The translations under genes were made by a program, and so were the position numbers. DNA of 64,000 bases. It comes from Phoronis australis. Its lineage: Eukaryota > Phoronida > Phoronidae. The first letter of the stretch is position 1; every line of letters starts with the position of its first letter. Below, piece after piece: positions 11,595 to 23,460 of this stretch. The notes beneath the pieces were generated by a model that was given only the letters and a program-made list of their open reading frames with translations, was not told where the DNA came from and ran no database searches. Location of the stretch: contig NMRA01000066.1 in NCBI GenBank assembly GCA_002633005.1, forward strand, positions 722,468 through 786,467. Reading direction: 5' to 3'.

Positions 11595-13219
11595 TCATAC
11601 ACAAACAACACGTTGTCTTATGGTAACTTCGTTCTGCAAGTCACATTTCACCAGGGCCACTGACATGTACATTGTGCCATGCAGCACTAATGGTGTGTCG
11701 AAATGCTGTGGGAATAGAAAGGAGTAACAAAGCTTGTTCGTTGTCTCCGATGAAGAAAGTAGGCTTGGACAACTGATCTACACTGCATGGGAAGATCTTG
11801 CTAGTTACATGTAGCTGCAGTCAACTGCTTAAAACAAATTTTTGTCCATTCAGGGTCGATGCAGAAGCGATGCATATCTCCTCTGCACGGTACAAGCCCT
11901 CAAACCTAAAAACCAAAGGTCACGTGAAAACAGATATGATAGATTTTCATTTTAATGTGTAATAAATTTCCGGAAGACATGTGATATGGAGTAAACAAGT
12001 AGTCTAATGGATATTTACATACCCTTTGCCATGGCATTGGGCTTGGATTGTAATCTCACTAACCAATATCGAGTTAAACATTCAGCATTCATTGATGTAA
12101 CTGTCACTGATAAACCTGTTAGAAATCATTCCAAACAATATTACTGCTTTGATGTACTAAAACATCCCGAGTGCTACATCAAGTATCGTAACAAGCATCA
12201 CAACAAACAAAGATTAACCCGACTGGCGACTGCCGCGAAGTCGACATCGGCGAGTATCTCAGTTAACAGGCATCAGTAAAATAAACATGGAATAATCGTT
12301 GAAATTATCACAAACCTTACCTTTGTATAAGGTCGTGCTTACTTTCTCTCATAGAAGCACCCTTTTTACGCAATCTCAGATTCAGTTGGCACGTCTACAA
12401 GCCATTTCACCATATATTTAAAGGGTTCGCGAAATCGAGGCTGTTATTCTATCACCACTAATACACGCGTGCCCTCTAGTTAATGTAAATTTTCCGAATA
12501 GCCCCATTGATTAATTGGAGACGTTAGAACTATAGGTAAGGAGTTTTTCGCATGTAGTTCATGAGCTGGGCGCTTACTTAAGCGAAGTCTGAAAACGCGT
12601 GGGGGCACTTATTGGGGCATGGGCGCTTATTAGGGCGAATTGCGGCAGAAATACATACGGCAGCGTAGTTTATTGCACAAAAATTACACGTCGTGTAAAC
12701 CAATCGGCCATTCCACATATGTTAATCAATCCCAATAGCCTTTACGCACCCTAATTTCCGGACATACGCAATCGTTAAATCGATTCGGTTGCAACTCCGC
12801 TATTCTCTCTGTGTTATTGCATAGATTATAGACAACAGATTCGCAACTCCGGCATTTTCTTACGTGCTAGCTGAACTCTCGTGACCTTTCTGGTACAGTT
12901 TCTGGTTAGTGTATTTTGGCAAGAAATATTTGCATCTACTTTACTGTACGAAAAAATATTAATTTCGGCGTCGAAACCCTTTTCAAAGTCTGTAGAAGTG
13001 TTGGTATTGTGTGTACTTTTGGCAATGCTACTGGTAATTAATTACAAAATTGAAACTTCGGTGCCGACTGATTATGTCGTCTGCTTGCCCAATACCAGCA
13101 TAGTTATCGGACAGTTTTTATTTATGATTCACATAGGCCTACTGAGAAAACTACGAAAGCATGTTAACTTTATAAATCAACATTCTCCTGTGAGCAGTTC
13201 TTCTGAGAAGCTGTTGAGT
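11595..13219. other. no gene recognised
   Basis: An open plus-strand frame of 90 codons at 12007-12279 begins at an ATG but shows no domain and no splice support. A copy of the motif AATAGCGGAGTTGCAAC lies on the minus strand at 12788-12804. Otherwise nothing is seen. Confidence 0.35.
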
Positions 13220-13235
13220 GGCCCTTAAAAGGGCC
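13220..13235 (-). promoter_or_regulatory. histone-mRNA-type 3' stem-loop (proximal)
   Basis: On the minus strand AAAGGCCCTTTTAAGGGCCACTC has a 6-bp stem GGCCCT/AGGGCC, a UUUA tetraloop, AAA before it and AC after it. That is the form of the metazoan histone mRNA processing hairpin. No histone frame precedes it, so function is unproven. Confidence 0.4.
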
Positions 13236-13260
13236 TTTGGTTGTAGGTATAGCGTGAAGT

Positions 13261-13276
13261 GGTTCTTAAAAGAACC
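13261..13276 (-). promoter_or_regulatory. histone-mRNA-type 3' stem-loop (distal)
   Basis: A second hairpin, 25 bases upstream of the first on the minus strand, reads ACGGTTCTTTTAAGAACCACTT: 6-bp stem GGTTCT/AGAACC, the same UUUA loop and ACC-like 3' flank. The compensated stem change relative to its neighbour (CC to TT, GG to AA) keeps the fold. No histone coding sequence was found upstream on the minus strand. Confidence 0.4.
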
Positions 13277-14114
13277 GTTGAATAATTCAACATAAATCAC
13301 ACAGTATAGTATACCATGCTCACTCAAGTGCTGAAGGTCCTCTTCATTCAAGTTTTCATCTGGGAAGGTTGGATGAAAACGGGAGATGACAATATCGATG
13401 ACAGTTGTAACACCTTAAATAGATATTACCGTTCATCAACGTTTTCACGAACCCTGCATCATTCAGTGCTTGTTCCTGTATCCACAAATAATTCTAAACT
13501 GTACGGAGAAAATGACAGACAACACAACGAATCAAATTTCGAAAATCATCGCCTTCGTACGATTCCGTGTTGCTGTCACCAGACTGATGTTCTTCTCCAA
13601 CGTCCATCGTAAAAAATCGACGTTGCAAGTGATGGAAACTTGTCTACGCTCTTGTCCTTTGTTTCTAAACCTTTAACCATTTTTAATAAAGGGGTGTGCT
13701 GTTTTTGTATAATGTTAATAGTGCATAACTTTTGGTTTTACAATATATTAATAGTGTTACATGCATACTGTACATGTATATATGAACTGGCCTCATTGAG
13801 ATGCACAGCAAATAAATTAACTATAACACATTAAAGTTTTGAAAATATAAAGGGCAGTAACAGACTCCCTAAAAATCAGGCTTGTTTTCGAAAGGTTTGC
13901 GCCATTGGTGATCTGATTGGTTCAATCGCTTGCGGCAGGAAAAGGATAGACCCAGTTGTTTTGCGCGTGTACACTGTAGCAATGCTTTGTATCTTATTTT
14001 TATTTGTCTAATCTGTTAATACAGTAAATTTCCTTATTTATGCCCATCCTGATTTGACCCCGACTTGAGCTCCTTGGGTTCTACCATATTGGGGATGTCA
14101 TAGGGACTCACGTG

Positions 14115-14249
14115 CATGCGCGCACCCAGCCTTCAAAATGGGAATCTCGAATTCCTGACGTTATGGACCTTTTGCTAACAAAAGAGCGGGCAGACCGTTT
14201 GCCCACTTCTCCAAATGGGGCCCCCCGAACCCCCCTGAGTGCGCGCATG
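14115..14249 (+). mobile_element. CATGCGCGCACCCAG MITE, copy b
   Basis: A 135-bp deleted copy with ends CATGCGCGCACCCAG and GTGCGCGCATG. It is flanked on both sides by ACGTG, a 5-bp target duplication. Confidence 0.8.
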
Positions 14250-14528
14250 ACGTGATGCTTACTCGAATGAATTACATTTTAGCGGCTATTTCCAATTGTG
14301 TAGGTGAAATAAATTAACAAAGTGAATGATTATCATCACCGGTATTTCATCATTAGTATTTTTGTCGGGTTCTCAAGTTTTCCGAGGCTAGGGATTGTCA
14401 CATCTGTAAGGTAGACGTGTTTCAGTGAACTTCCATGTTTGTGGCGTTATTTATACCTGACCAAACTTTAAAAAAGAAGCCAGCGTTTAAACCAGGAGCT
14501 GCATTGGGTGCAATTTGTGTAGACGTTT

Positions 14529-14684
14529 CATGCGCGCACCCAGCTTCTAATATGGGGGCTCAGATCTCTGACAAAGAGGAACTTTTGCTAACAAAAAAGC
14601 GTGAGAACTAAAATAAAAAACGGGTACTGCCATGTGGTGGACTTTTGTCTCTTTGTCTTGGACTTTTCCCCTGGGTGCGCGCAT
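14529..14684 (+). mobile_element. CATGCGCGCACCCAG MITE, copy c
   Basis: A 156-bp copy with ends CATGCGCGCACCCAG and CTGGGTGCGCGCATG, flanked by CGTTT on both sides. The interior shares CTTTTGCTAACAAAA with copy b. Confidence 0.85.
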
Positions 14685-17501
14685 GCGTTTGTTTGCGTTG
14701 CTAGTTTTTATAAAGGTGGGCCTGTCTGTAGCCAACTACGGTAAATTCATAACGTGCAGTGCAACTCAAGCTTATTACAAATAAAAATTCAGAATTTCGA
14801 ACCGCTTGATCTGAGTTGACATCTCACATCAAAATTATGAAAATGCCACATAAAAGTATGAAATTGAAAATTAGCACATGTCAGCTTCACGTCCCCACCA
14901 CCCCCTTCATCTGGCTTGCTACCTCTTAGGGTTCATTTCCCTTGCTTCCGAGGTTTCCCGTTATTCTGGACAGTGAATGAGGTTATATAGCTTTAGCAAA
15001 TTTCACGGGGAAATAATATAATGACTTTACGGTTGCATTTGAACGGTGAAATTTTCAAGAGAACTTGAACGAGGGTCTTGGATCCATGCTTTCATCAAAA
15101 AATCAAGTAAATACATTTATGTGCTTAAAGATATTTTGAATTTGAATTATGTTAAAGGCATCTTTTCCAAACAGCATATGAAGCGATTTGATATGTGTGT
15201 GTGTGCAGTTGTTTGACAATGGCGATTTTGAAATGGAAGGTGGTGGTTTCAGTATTTTTCTCAAATGAGTTTGACTAAAATTGAATCGGCTACATGACTA
15301 AATTCGCCTTCCGTCACAAAAGTATTTTTCTCTTGTTTAGACCTCTTACGTTTTTAAATGCAATATCAATGTCAAATTGGAGTAAAGTTCGACATAACTG
15401 ACAAATCGTTATTGCTTGACTTTTCGCGAGGTTGCGTAAAGCCTTGGTCACAACCCGCCGTACGTGCAAGTGCGTGCTGTCTACGTGTAAAAACGTGGGG
15501 GAAATTTGGCGATCCGTACGTGGCAAGTACGGCCTCCGTGCGTTTTGGTGAATACGCAGGAGAACGCAGACACGACGTAGCACTTTTAGTGCATGCAGAA
15601 CTTTCTCTGCGTGCAAGCTGCGTTCGCATTACAGATTCACGGCAGTACGTGTGACGTACGTNGGCCCAGATTCAAAACTTTTAATTTTTTATGTAACAGC
15701 CATACTGTTCAATGTGTTCGCTTCAAGCAAACAAACAGGACACCAATAAGACCAATTCCTCTGTTTACCTAGGTAAACCATAAGTTCAACTGATGTTGAG
15801 TTTAGAGGTTTTGTCCTAGTTAAATTACACTTGTCATGACCATGTTTTTATAAGTAACCAGATTGATGAGCATCAATAAATGCTGCTCGCTGTGTTAATT
15901 ATTTACCATTCTGAAACCACAGAAGTCTATTCATGGAATGCCTACTTCAATTTCATTACGCTGAAGTTGCATTGCGATTGCATTCGTTTGTTACGATGTT
16001 TGATCTTTCTATGTAATTTGTCACTACAACTTTTTGCAACTCGTTTGAATGACATGAAAGTAGTCCCCGAGTCACAAGTTTTTATAACAGAATACATAGG
16101 TCATGTGGAGGAGTTGGCATTCCAGGGCTAAGACAAGATATCTATAAATGAGTGAAACTTTTAAGAAAATCCTTGGAACTCAAAGTCTTCCTCATTTCCT
16201 GGTGGAGGGTAGAAAGCTCTGATGCAGGCTACTGTGCATGCTGGAATGACAACACGGACTGTTCGTCCTAAATGACCGTGTACCCATCTTTGGAACTGTC
16301 TGCAGGCCACGTGTCAAATCCTTTTATCCAAGGTTTTGTCATAGCCATCAGGATATTGGCTTTTGTACTGACTGCAACCATGCAGTTTCCAAAACACCAC
16401 GATTGATGTATACGGGTTTAAACCCCCATGCTCCACAATACATTTTTTCTTCTGTGTTAGTTGTCACGCTTCATTTTTTCATCAAGTTTTGCAACAACCT
16501 GGTCAACCTCTTGGCCACATGCTCTTTCTTCAACAACTGACAGTTGCCCCAGGTGCACCTGCAAGATGTGTCAACAATAATACATTACTTCAGTAAACAT
16601 CAAAATTTCGAATTGAAAAATTTACCAAGAGTGCCTCTACCAAATTGAGGGGTCTGCATACGACTTCAGTTTTCAAGAAAATTGGTTGGAACATCACAAC
16701 CTATTTATTTTTTGTACAAATTGATCATGTATAGTAAAGATATTTACTTTTCATACAAATGAATAGTGCTTCACCCAAGGCAGTGGGGATATAGTAATGG
16801 ACATTAGGTGTTTGATTTTTAGCTGACCCAAAGACAAAAGGTAGTTGCCCTGATTCATTGATGGAGGGGACTGTTTTGTATGTAGTCGTGAGACCTGTTC
16901 TCCCAATCTGAATCTTATCGGCACCCACATACCATTAATCAAACTAGACAATGACAATGGGGCAAACCAACTTGAAAAGCAGTGTTGCCACTCAAAGGGT
17001 CGCCCATATTTTAAATATTACAGTGTACATAAAAACTTCTTGATATGCTATATGGCAATCACCAATCCAATGGTATGCTCTCTTTACTCTATAGAAACTT
17101 TACCAGGCGGTTCCTACCCAAGTCGACTCGTAACCAAGACATGTACCATATTTCATTTATAAATAATGGCAACATTGGGTCAATGTACATCGACATGAAA
17201 TGGTTGTTTCCATTTCAAGCATCGCCTTACAAAATAAAACTGTTTTGGAACACATGTGTAGATTGATATACATGTAGGTCCGAGTTGACTTGAGTACGAA
17301 AATGAAATGACTTGTTCTATAACCAATAGAATTATGCCCTCCCCCAGCACCAAGGTGAGAAAGTCTAAATTATAAAATTGCAATTCTTTCATCCTCTTCT
17401 CTACAATTCACAGTCGATTATTCCGAAGTGGTTCTCATTCATTCCCTTGCATACATTTATTCACTCACTAGTAACAATTTTGTTCAATGCTCAATTGCAT
17501 G
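14685..17501. other. intergenic; CGTACG-rich island at about 15450-15661
   Basis: Within otherwise plain AT-rich DNA, 15450-15661 is GC- and CpG-rich with repeated CGTACGTG/TACGTG words and ends next to an ambiguous base (15662). It looks like part of a palindromic repeat or MITE rather than a coding exon. No other feature recognised. Confidence 0.4.
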
Positions 17502-17563
17502 CCAGTGAAACCCAGGATTCGAACCTGAGTCTCACGAGCTCAAACCACTGAGCCACACTGTCT
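17502..17563 (-). repeat. tRNA-derived sequence (SINE head or pseudo-tRNA)
   Basis: The minus strand contains an A-box-like TGGCTCAGTGG and a perfect B box GGTTCGAATCC. They are only 19 nt apart, too close for an intact tRNA, so this is a decayed tRNA or SINE promoter. Confidence 0.45.
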
Positions 17564-20164
17564 ACAAATAATCAGAGACAAAAAAATCCCAGTTTTATCA
17601 CTGAAACTGGTATTTATCCACGGCTGAAACACGATTCACCAATGGGGATATGGGAGCCTTGGGCTGACTGGTAAAGCACCTACTTTTGAATTAAAAAAGA
17701 CCAAGTTATAATTCGCGGTTGTAGGATACATATTGATAATATTCTTACCAATCACTAACATCTAATCGCAACTCCTGCGCACCTTCAGCGTGTTGACGTT
17801 TACAGGACGAGCCCGCTGGGAGTGAGTCTTCGGCGACCATAGAAAGGGCCGTGAAAGGGATCGAGGGAGAACGGCTCCACTACAGAAAAGCTGTGAACAC
17901 ATATTGTTCCTTTGGAATCTGTCACCTCTACCTCCACGTCCGAAAGGTCGGAATCATCTGAAAAGTCCACCTATCCGTCCCTGTATCGTTCAAAGTATTC
18001 CTCATCTACGCTGCTGTACATGTACTCACTTGGACACACATTGCTTCCTTTGTGTTCCCCAACACCACGTCACAGATGTGTAACGACCGAAAATGGCGCC
18101 GTTTCTATTCTCCGTTACAACGATGGCGTTACGGCACTAAATATGTAAATAACTTTGTATAGCGGCGTACAATTCTGTGAATGTTAAGAATATAGCAATG
18201 ATAATTATAAACTAGAATTTAGACCATATTGTTGTTCAGATTGGTTTGGACCTTGTAATTTCCTCTTTAATAATTTAGTATGTAACCTGCTGTTGAATTG
18301 CGAGATAGATTTCGACAGGTCCAGGTGGTTATTTCAGAAGTATGAATGTAATCTTTATTTATGTTAAAGGTTTTACTAGCGTCCTATTTATTTGTACACG
18401 ATTCAGTGTGAAGTTGTTGAAATCGCTGATCCAAATCCTGGCTAAATGTGCGCATTATGCTGAAACCAACCGTCTGATCAGGGCCACCGAAGAGTAATTT
18501 GGTTAATTCGCTCACTAGACTATGGCTGAAGGTCCTCGTAAGGACAAAAGTTCAGCAGTCACTACCTTTGGAAGAAATTTAGCGGTCATTTTACGTCAAA
18601 AAATTTACCAGATAGTTTTCATCAAAACGGAGAAAAGGAAAATGGATTTGTGAAGACAGGATTAAGCCTACCAGAGCCTCTTAAATAAACATCCATCTTC
18701 GAAGTGACGTGAACAAATGTACAAATTCTTTTTGGAGTAACAACATCCATTCACGTTCACACGAGAAGTTAACTTTTCCTCCCACAGCGGATTTTGGGGT
18801 CGCCACACATCAGCCGACCATGATTAGCAGACGACGTACTTGCCGGAAATTGCACCAGAAAATTTAGCCAGGTGTCGCCAGTGAATAATGACGTAAGGGC
18901 TTGTGCTTAAGGTCACAGATTTCGTCCATTGAAAGTATACGGAGTTGGCGGCACATGGTAAAATGAACGTAGTGGAAGCGAAATCAACGGTGAAAGAATC
19001 AGCAGATAGAGTGGCATACAATCAGAGAGTGTGAATGTAAAAACAGGCAGGAAGCCCAGAGATCTAACAGAACAGAACCATCCTTCGGTAAACTGCTCAT
19101 TCGACACAGTTTTTTGTGACTAATTAATAGAGACTAAAAAACCTTTAACCGAAATGCGGGTCATTTTTTACAAGCGATAAGTCATGTTGATTACTGTCTC
19201 CTTCTAAAAATGATCTTGAATGGAACCACCCTTCAAATGCATGGACAACCGTCGGGAGAGAGAACATACCGTGCTTTCAGTGTAACGCTGTTCACAAGAA
19301 TGAATACGAAGACATTCATCGATAAGACTTGTGAACTGACATTAACAACATGACATTTGGCCACTGGTCGCAATCTTTACCGACATGAGTTGTTCCTTAT
19401 GACAAGTTTACGAGACTTTATATTCCGATAGTAAATAAGTACATTCCATCTATCACCTGGTTTGATGTTGTCTCTTGCGATCTTCTTCAGCACACATATT
19501 TTCTCAAATAATCATTTTATATGCTGTTGTTATAGTACACATTCTTAATGGTGCTGCTTCTTGGTTTAAAGTCAACATGGGAGTCAATCCTCCTGGGTAT
19601 GAAAGTCCGGAGGTGGTTATCAACAAAAGAATTAGTGTAACGATTGTTAAATAGAACTTTTTATACCACATATGACAAACTATGCCAATCCTCCTTAAAA
19701 CGAATGGGAAAAGGTGAGTGGCAATTGATTAATTAAAAAATGCAATCACAAACACAGAATACGGATCACGTTCCATGTCAATACACATCGAACAAGTTGC
19801 TTTACTTACAAACGTTTTCATCTTGACTGCACGGCAGAATGAGATAAAATAAAATACATATCCACCACAAAGACCGTATATGCAAGATTATACGAGACAG
19901 CAATGTCATGACCTTGTCATAACCTCAGTTTAGTGTTCTGCGTCGTAGCACACCTCATTTTAAAAATTCGTAAATTGTATTTTGATGCTCCTTACATGTA
20001 CATACTGGAAGGGAAAGATAATTTATTTCGAGAAAATTCACGTACTCATAATAAATGAACCAGCTTAGATTCCTTGGCTAGGATTGTGTTACCGCCTTCT
20101 GAAAAGGCTGCAGACCCTCGAGGCCAGCTAAAGTTGCTATGCGTCATTAAAACCCTGAATATTC
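17564..20164. other. no gene recognised
   Basis: A Ser/Thr-rich plus-strand frame near 17912-18148 and an antisense acidic frame over it show no known domain. Nothing else supported. Confidence 0.35.
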
Positions 20165-20942
20165 AAATTTATAGCAAGCGTCACCTAGTGACTTCCTGGT
20201 GAACTGTGTGTGCAAGTACAATCAGGAAATAAGACAGTTTTGATGCATTTAATATATAAAATAAACGAATAATAAAAACTGTGCCTCGTTTTATTTGGGT
20301 AACGACAATGCTGGGGGCTTGGGGGAGGGGGTTCCCAGGGATTACCGTGTCGTCCTCAGAAATTTTCACTGCCAGAGACTCAAAACGGTATGATGCTGAA
20401 TGTTGTCCGACGTGACGGCAAACTGCAATTATACAACGAATGCTTTAGTTGTGGTCACCGTAAGGAGTGTTGGCCGAGTAGTTAGACTTCAATTGTCGGT
20501 GGCCTTCAACTTCTGTACACACTAAGATCTTGTAGGGACTTGACAATAGAGACATTTTAAGGGTATCTTTTTGGATGCAGAGTGCCACAGGAAAATTAGG
20601 ATACCTACCCATTTACAGAGTAATTCCATGTGAAAAATCATGACGCTTTCCACAGCATTGTTCCAGAACATCACAAAAGGCAAACTTTCATAGAGTGTTT
20701 TTATTATTTGGTTATTTCACTATCAAATGACAATTACATCATATTTGGAATTACTAGGATTGTTTTACACTTAAAGAAGTTCTTGTTTAAGTGTATCAGT
20801 TGCAGTGTTCTGTTTAAAACCGCATTTTATTACAAATTGATTCTTTCCCTGATTATATTTGTACTCACAGTTCTCCAGTAAGTCACTAGGTTCAAAACCA
20901 GACGATCGCCGCACAAATAAGAAAGTTCATGTTCAACTCAAT

Positions 20943-20970
20943 GTTTCGTCTTTTCATTAGACATCATCAG
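20943..20970 (-). ncRNA. hammerhead ribozyme core-like motif in left pLTR
   Basis: The minus strand contains CTGATGA (20970-20964), a short hairpin with GTCT/AGAC stem, and GAAAC (20947-20943), the two conserved boxes of the hammerhead ribozyme in the right order. Hammerhead motifs are known from PLE pLTRs. One extra U follows CUGAUGA, and stems I and III were not resolved, so activity is uncertain. Confidence 0.45.
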
Positions 20971-21074
20971 GATCATATTTACAACAATTTAGGACAACAA
21001 GTGCCTACATACAGCTCAGGTAACATCCATAGAGTGAAGTGAGAGATACAGTTAATATAGTCAGTAGCTGGTCA

Positions 21075-21622
21075 TCACCATAGTTGCAGGGTCACTGAGC
21101 TCTGCATGTTATTCAGAGAATCAGTGGCATGCTGGTTCTGAATGCCCAGTGACTCTTGAATGTACAGTAATTCCTTAATAGATTCTCTGCAGATAATACT
21201 AACAGAATTGGCTTGGTGATTGTAGCTAATACAACGCCTATATACATGTATGTTACTTTTCTCTGAGTTGTGATGTTCTTTCAACCTGTCACAGAGGCGT
21301 CTCAGTGTGATTCCTATATAGAATTACATTTGTCACATTCAACCTTATACATGTACACAACATTGCTCTTTTTTAATAAAGGGATGGGTGCCTTCAGTTT
21401 ACACAGCATATTGGAAAGTTTCCGAAGGGGTTTGAAAACAACTATCAGTTCAACTGCTGGGTCTATGCAATGAATAAGGCGAGATAATTGACGTTTCAAT
21501 TTTATACTACTTGGCCCGGTGTATCCAAGAGAGAAGAAAACTTTCTTTTTCTCGGGTCCAGTAACTGCTACCTCATCTGCCTCATTCATTTTTGAAAGAA
21601 AGTGCCTTTTACAGCTATTCAA
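21075..21622 (-). pseudogene. PLE protein C-terminus with GIY-YIG relic
   Basis: Minus-strand frames read, in order, VTGPEKKKVFFSLGYTGP, SIKLKRQLSRLI, VVFKPLRKLSNM, then the GIY-YIG entry NVVYMYKVECDKCNSI. After a frameshift at about 21310 they continue GITLRRLCDRLKEHHNSEK. The order basic linker, VVF-kPlRKLS, VVYkykC..Cn..YIG and LkeH matches the link between RT and endonuclease in PLE proteins. The frameshift and absent RT domain mean it is dead. Confidence 0.75.
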
Positions 21623-21786
21623 AAATTCAGTTGGTAACCATTGGCACTCAATAACTGGAAAATCAATGACCCTGCAACTATGGTGATGACTAGCTACTAT
21701 ATTCTACGTATCTCTCACTTCACTCTATGGATGTTACCTGAGCTGTATGTTGGCACTTGTTGTCCTAAATTCTTGTAAGTATGATC

Positions 21787-21814
21787 CTAATGATGTCTAA
21801 TGACAAGACGAAAC
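21787..21814 (+). ncRNA. hammerhead ribozyme core-like motif in right pLTR, mutated
   Basis: The inverted partner of the left pLTR motif. It has CTAATGA in place of CTGATGA (one change in a conserved core base), the same GTCT/AGAC stem and GAAAC. The substitution should weaken or abolish cleavage. Confidence 0.4.
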
Positions 21815-22515
21815 GTTGAATTGGATATGAACTTTTTTATTCGTGCGGCGATTGTCCGATTTTTAATGTTATTGTGGCCAACAACTGATTTAATTAAGTC
21901 ACTAGATGGCGCTTGCTACAAATTTATATTTTCTCAGTTTTAGTGAGACAAATCATCTTTAAATTCAGTGTTCACAATATGTTACAACAAGTCATTACTC
22001 TAGCAAATAATGGGCCGATCTAATTATTTGTAAAGACTGTGGAAACCTGCAAAAAAGCTTCGACCACTTTAACACAGTTGTGTGGGCCAGATCAAACCAA
22101 TTCATTACAACTGATTTATTAATTACTAGACATTTCATAATCACTTAATACAGGGTTTACCTGACAATGTTAAAAATTGACATCATTGCACAGAAAAAAA
22201 CTCAGCGAGTTTATTTTCTAATCGATGACGCCGTTAACGCGCAAATTGTTGAGTTCACACCAGAACAAAATACTCTTACTGCGACTTGAAATTAAATTTC
22301 AATTCCAATTTGTTTTCTGGCCTTGAAAGTGAAAAAAAAAACTATTACAATATATGCTGTCTGCATGAAAATGAACAATGAGCCACGCTGTTTGACCAAG
22401 GTAAGGTCCATGAGTTTAAATGAATTTCGCGAACCGTAAACTAACACTCATCGCATTGTCGTGTGACTCGTCACGTACATGTAGATCTAATAATGATTTT
22501 CATATTATATATTAA

Positions 22516-23105
22516 AAACTCACAAACATTTGAATTTGTCATATATGAGCGCATTTTACAGTCATTTGTTAATCATATCCAAAACATCCCGTTTTCAAAC
22601 AAAATAAGAAATGTCATCAGATACGAAAGAACAAAAAGATAAATATTGCCCCAGGAGAGAATCGCACGTTTTGTCTGGTACACAGTGTTCATTTCCGAGT
22701 CGATAAATTGCCCTGACCCGACCTCGGAAGATCCTGGGTTCAATTTTTAAGTCGGCGAACCATTTTTTCTAGCTGTCAAATTAAACAATACTGCTGTACT
22801 TTCATTCATTTTCTACCGAGTGATTTCAATTACACGCTGTTCCTTTGTGGGCTACCTTTATGTGATACGAATGTAGAAACACACCTGTACTTCATATCAA
22901 AACAGTGTTCTTCTCCATTGCCACTGTGAGTAGTAAACATGGAAATCGTAACCCGCGTTTGTCACCAAATTACGTCATTGAACGTCTTGATACCCTTCTT
23001 TTTGGCAACTGAATAGATTGAGAGCAGAAAGCAGTTGACCAGTATGATTTCGTTCCTGTGATAAGGTACACAAGCGATTAGCCTGTTTTTTGATATCGGC
23101 ATTTA
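22516..23105 (+). repeat. dispersed repeat C, copy 1 (holds the empty site)
   Basis: Matches 62734-63039 plus 63798-63990 in the same orientation, and its 3' part also matches 25745-25945. Landmarks include AAAATAAGAAATGTCATCAGAT, TTTCCGAGTC, GTGATACGAATGTAG and CAAAACAGTGTTCT. No coding frame. The TGCTG at 22792-22796 is uninterrupted. Confidence 0.75.
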
Positions 23106-23320
23106 TATGAGAGGATCCCTTGCTTCACTTGCATGTTAGACACCAAATGACTTTTAAGTTCTCACCAGTTTAAATAACCACTTGGTTACATGCCTACTTA
23201 ACCAATGAAGAACCAGATACTAAAGTTGTTCACCAGACACCAATGTAATTAGAGGCTGGATGCGAGATAATTTAAAACCACATGTAAAATAATTTATTTT
23301 GCATAAACACAAGTTTTAGA

Positions 23321-23460
23321 GCATGGGCGGAGCAGCCCTGAAAAAAGTGGAGGCCATAGCCCCCAGCCCCCTGTGGTGCACCGCCCATAGACAATGAGCG
23401 GCGTGGCACTAAACAAAGTGGGGGGCTATAGCCCCCATCCCCCGTGATGCGCCGCCCATG
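23321..23460. repeat. palindromic MITE with GCATGGGCGG ends
   Basis: Starts GCATGGGCGGAGC and ends GCGCCGCCCATG. Internally it carries two related half-units, each with an AAGTGG...TAGCCCCC core and ending in CCGCCCAT. It is 140 bp, GC-rich and without coding content. Confidence 0.65.

Larger units (their letters stand above)
20890..21894 (-). mobile_element. 5'-truncated Penelope-like element with inverted pLTRs
   Basis: A 1-kb insertion flanked by the 11-bp target duplication TAAGTCACTAG (20879-20889 and 21895-21905). Both ends are about 195-bp inverted repeats (20896-21095 and 21666-21862). They enclose the C-terminal part of a PLE protein on the minus strand. PLEs combine a telomerase-like reverse transcriptase with a GIY-YIG nuclease and often have inverted or tandem pLTRs and variable target duplications, all consistent with this structure. 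Confidence 0.8.
20165..21927 (+). mobile_element. MITE with about 45-bp TIRs, interrupted by a Penelope-like insertion
   Basis: The left end begins AAATTTATAGCAAGCG and continues TCACCTAGTGACTTCCTGG. Its inverse occurs in two pieces, 20855-20889 and 21906-21927, separated by the insertion. Rejoining the two pieces gives an element of roughly 750 bp. There is no transposase frame. Confidence 0.7.

Noticed and set aside
12007-12279. 90-codon frame with ATG
   Set aside because: No recognisable domain, and neither promoter nor splice context was found.
13316-13612. Frames next to the histone-like hairpins
   Set aside because: Checked for H2A, H2B, H3, H4 and H1 C-terminal ends on both strands; none present.
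15358-15654. Several overlapping frames of 85-100 codons
   Set aside because: GC- and CGTACG-rich repeat DNA open in many frames at once, with no domain.
18824-19021. Minus-strand frame faintly like an immunoglobulin V segment
   Set aside because: Only a C...W pair fits; no second cysteine or splice context.
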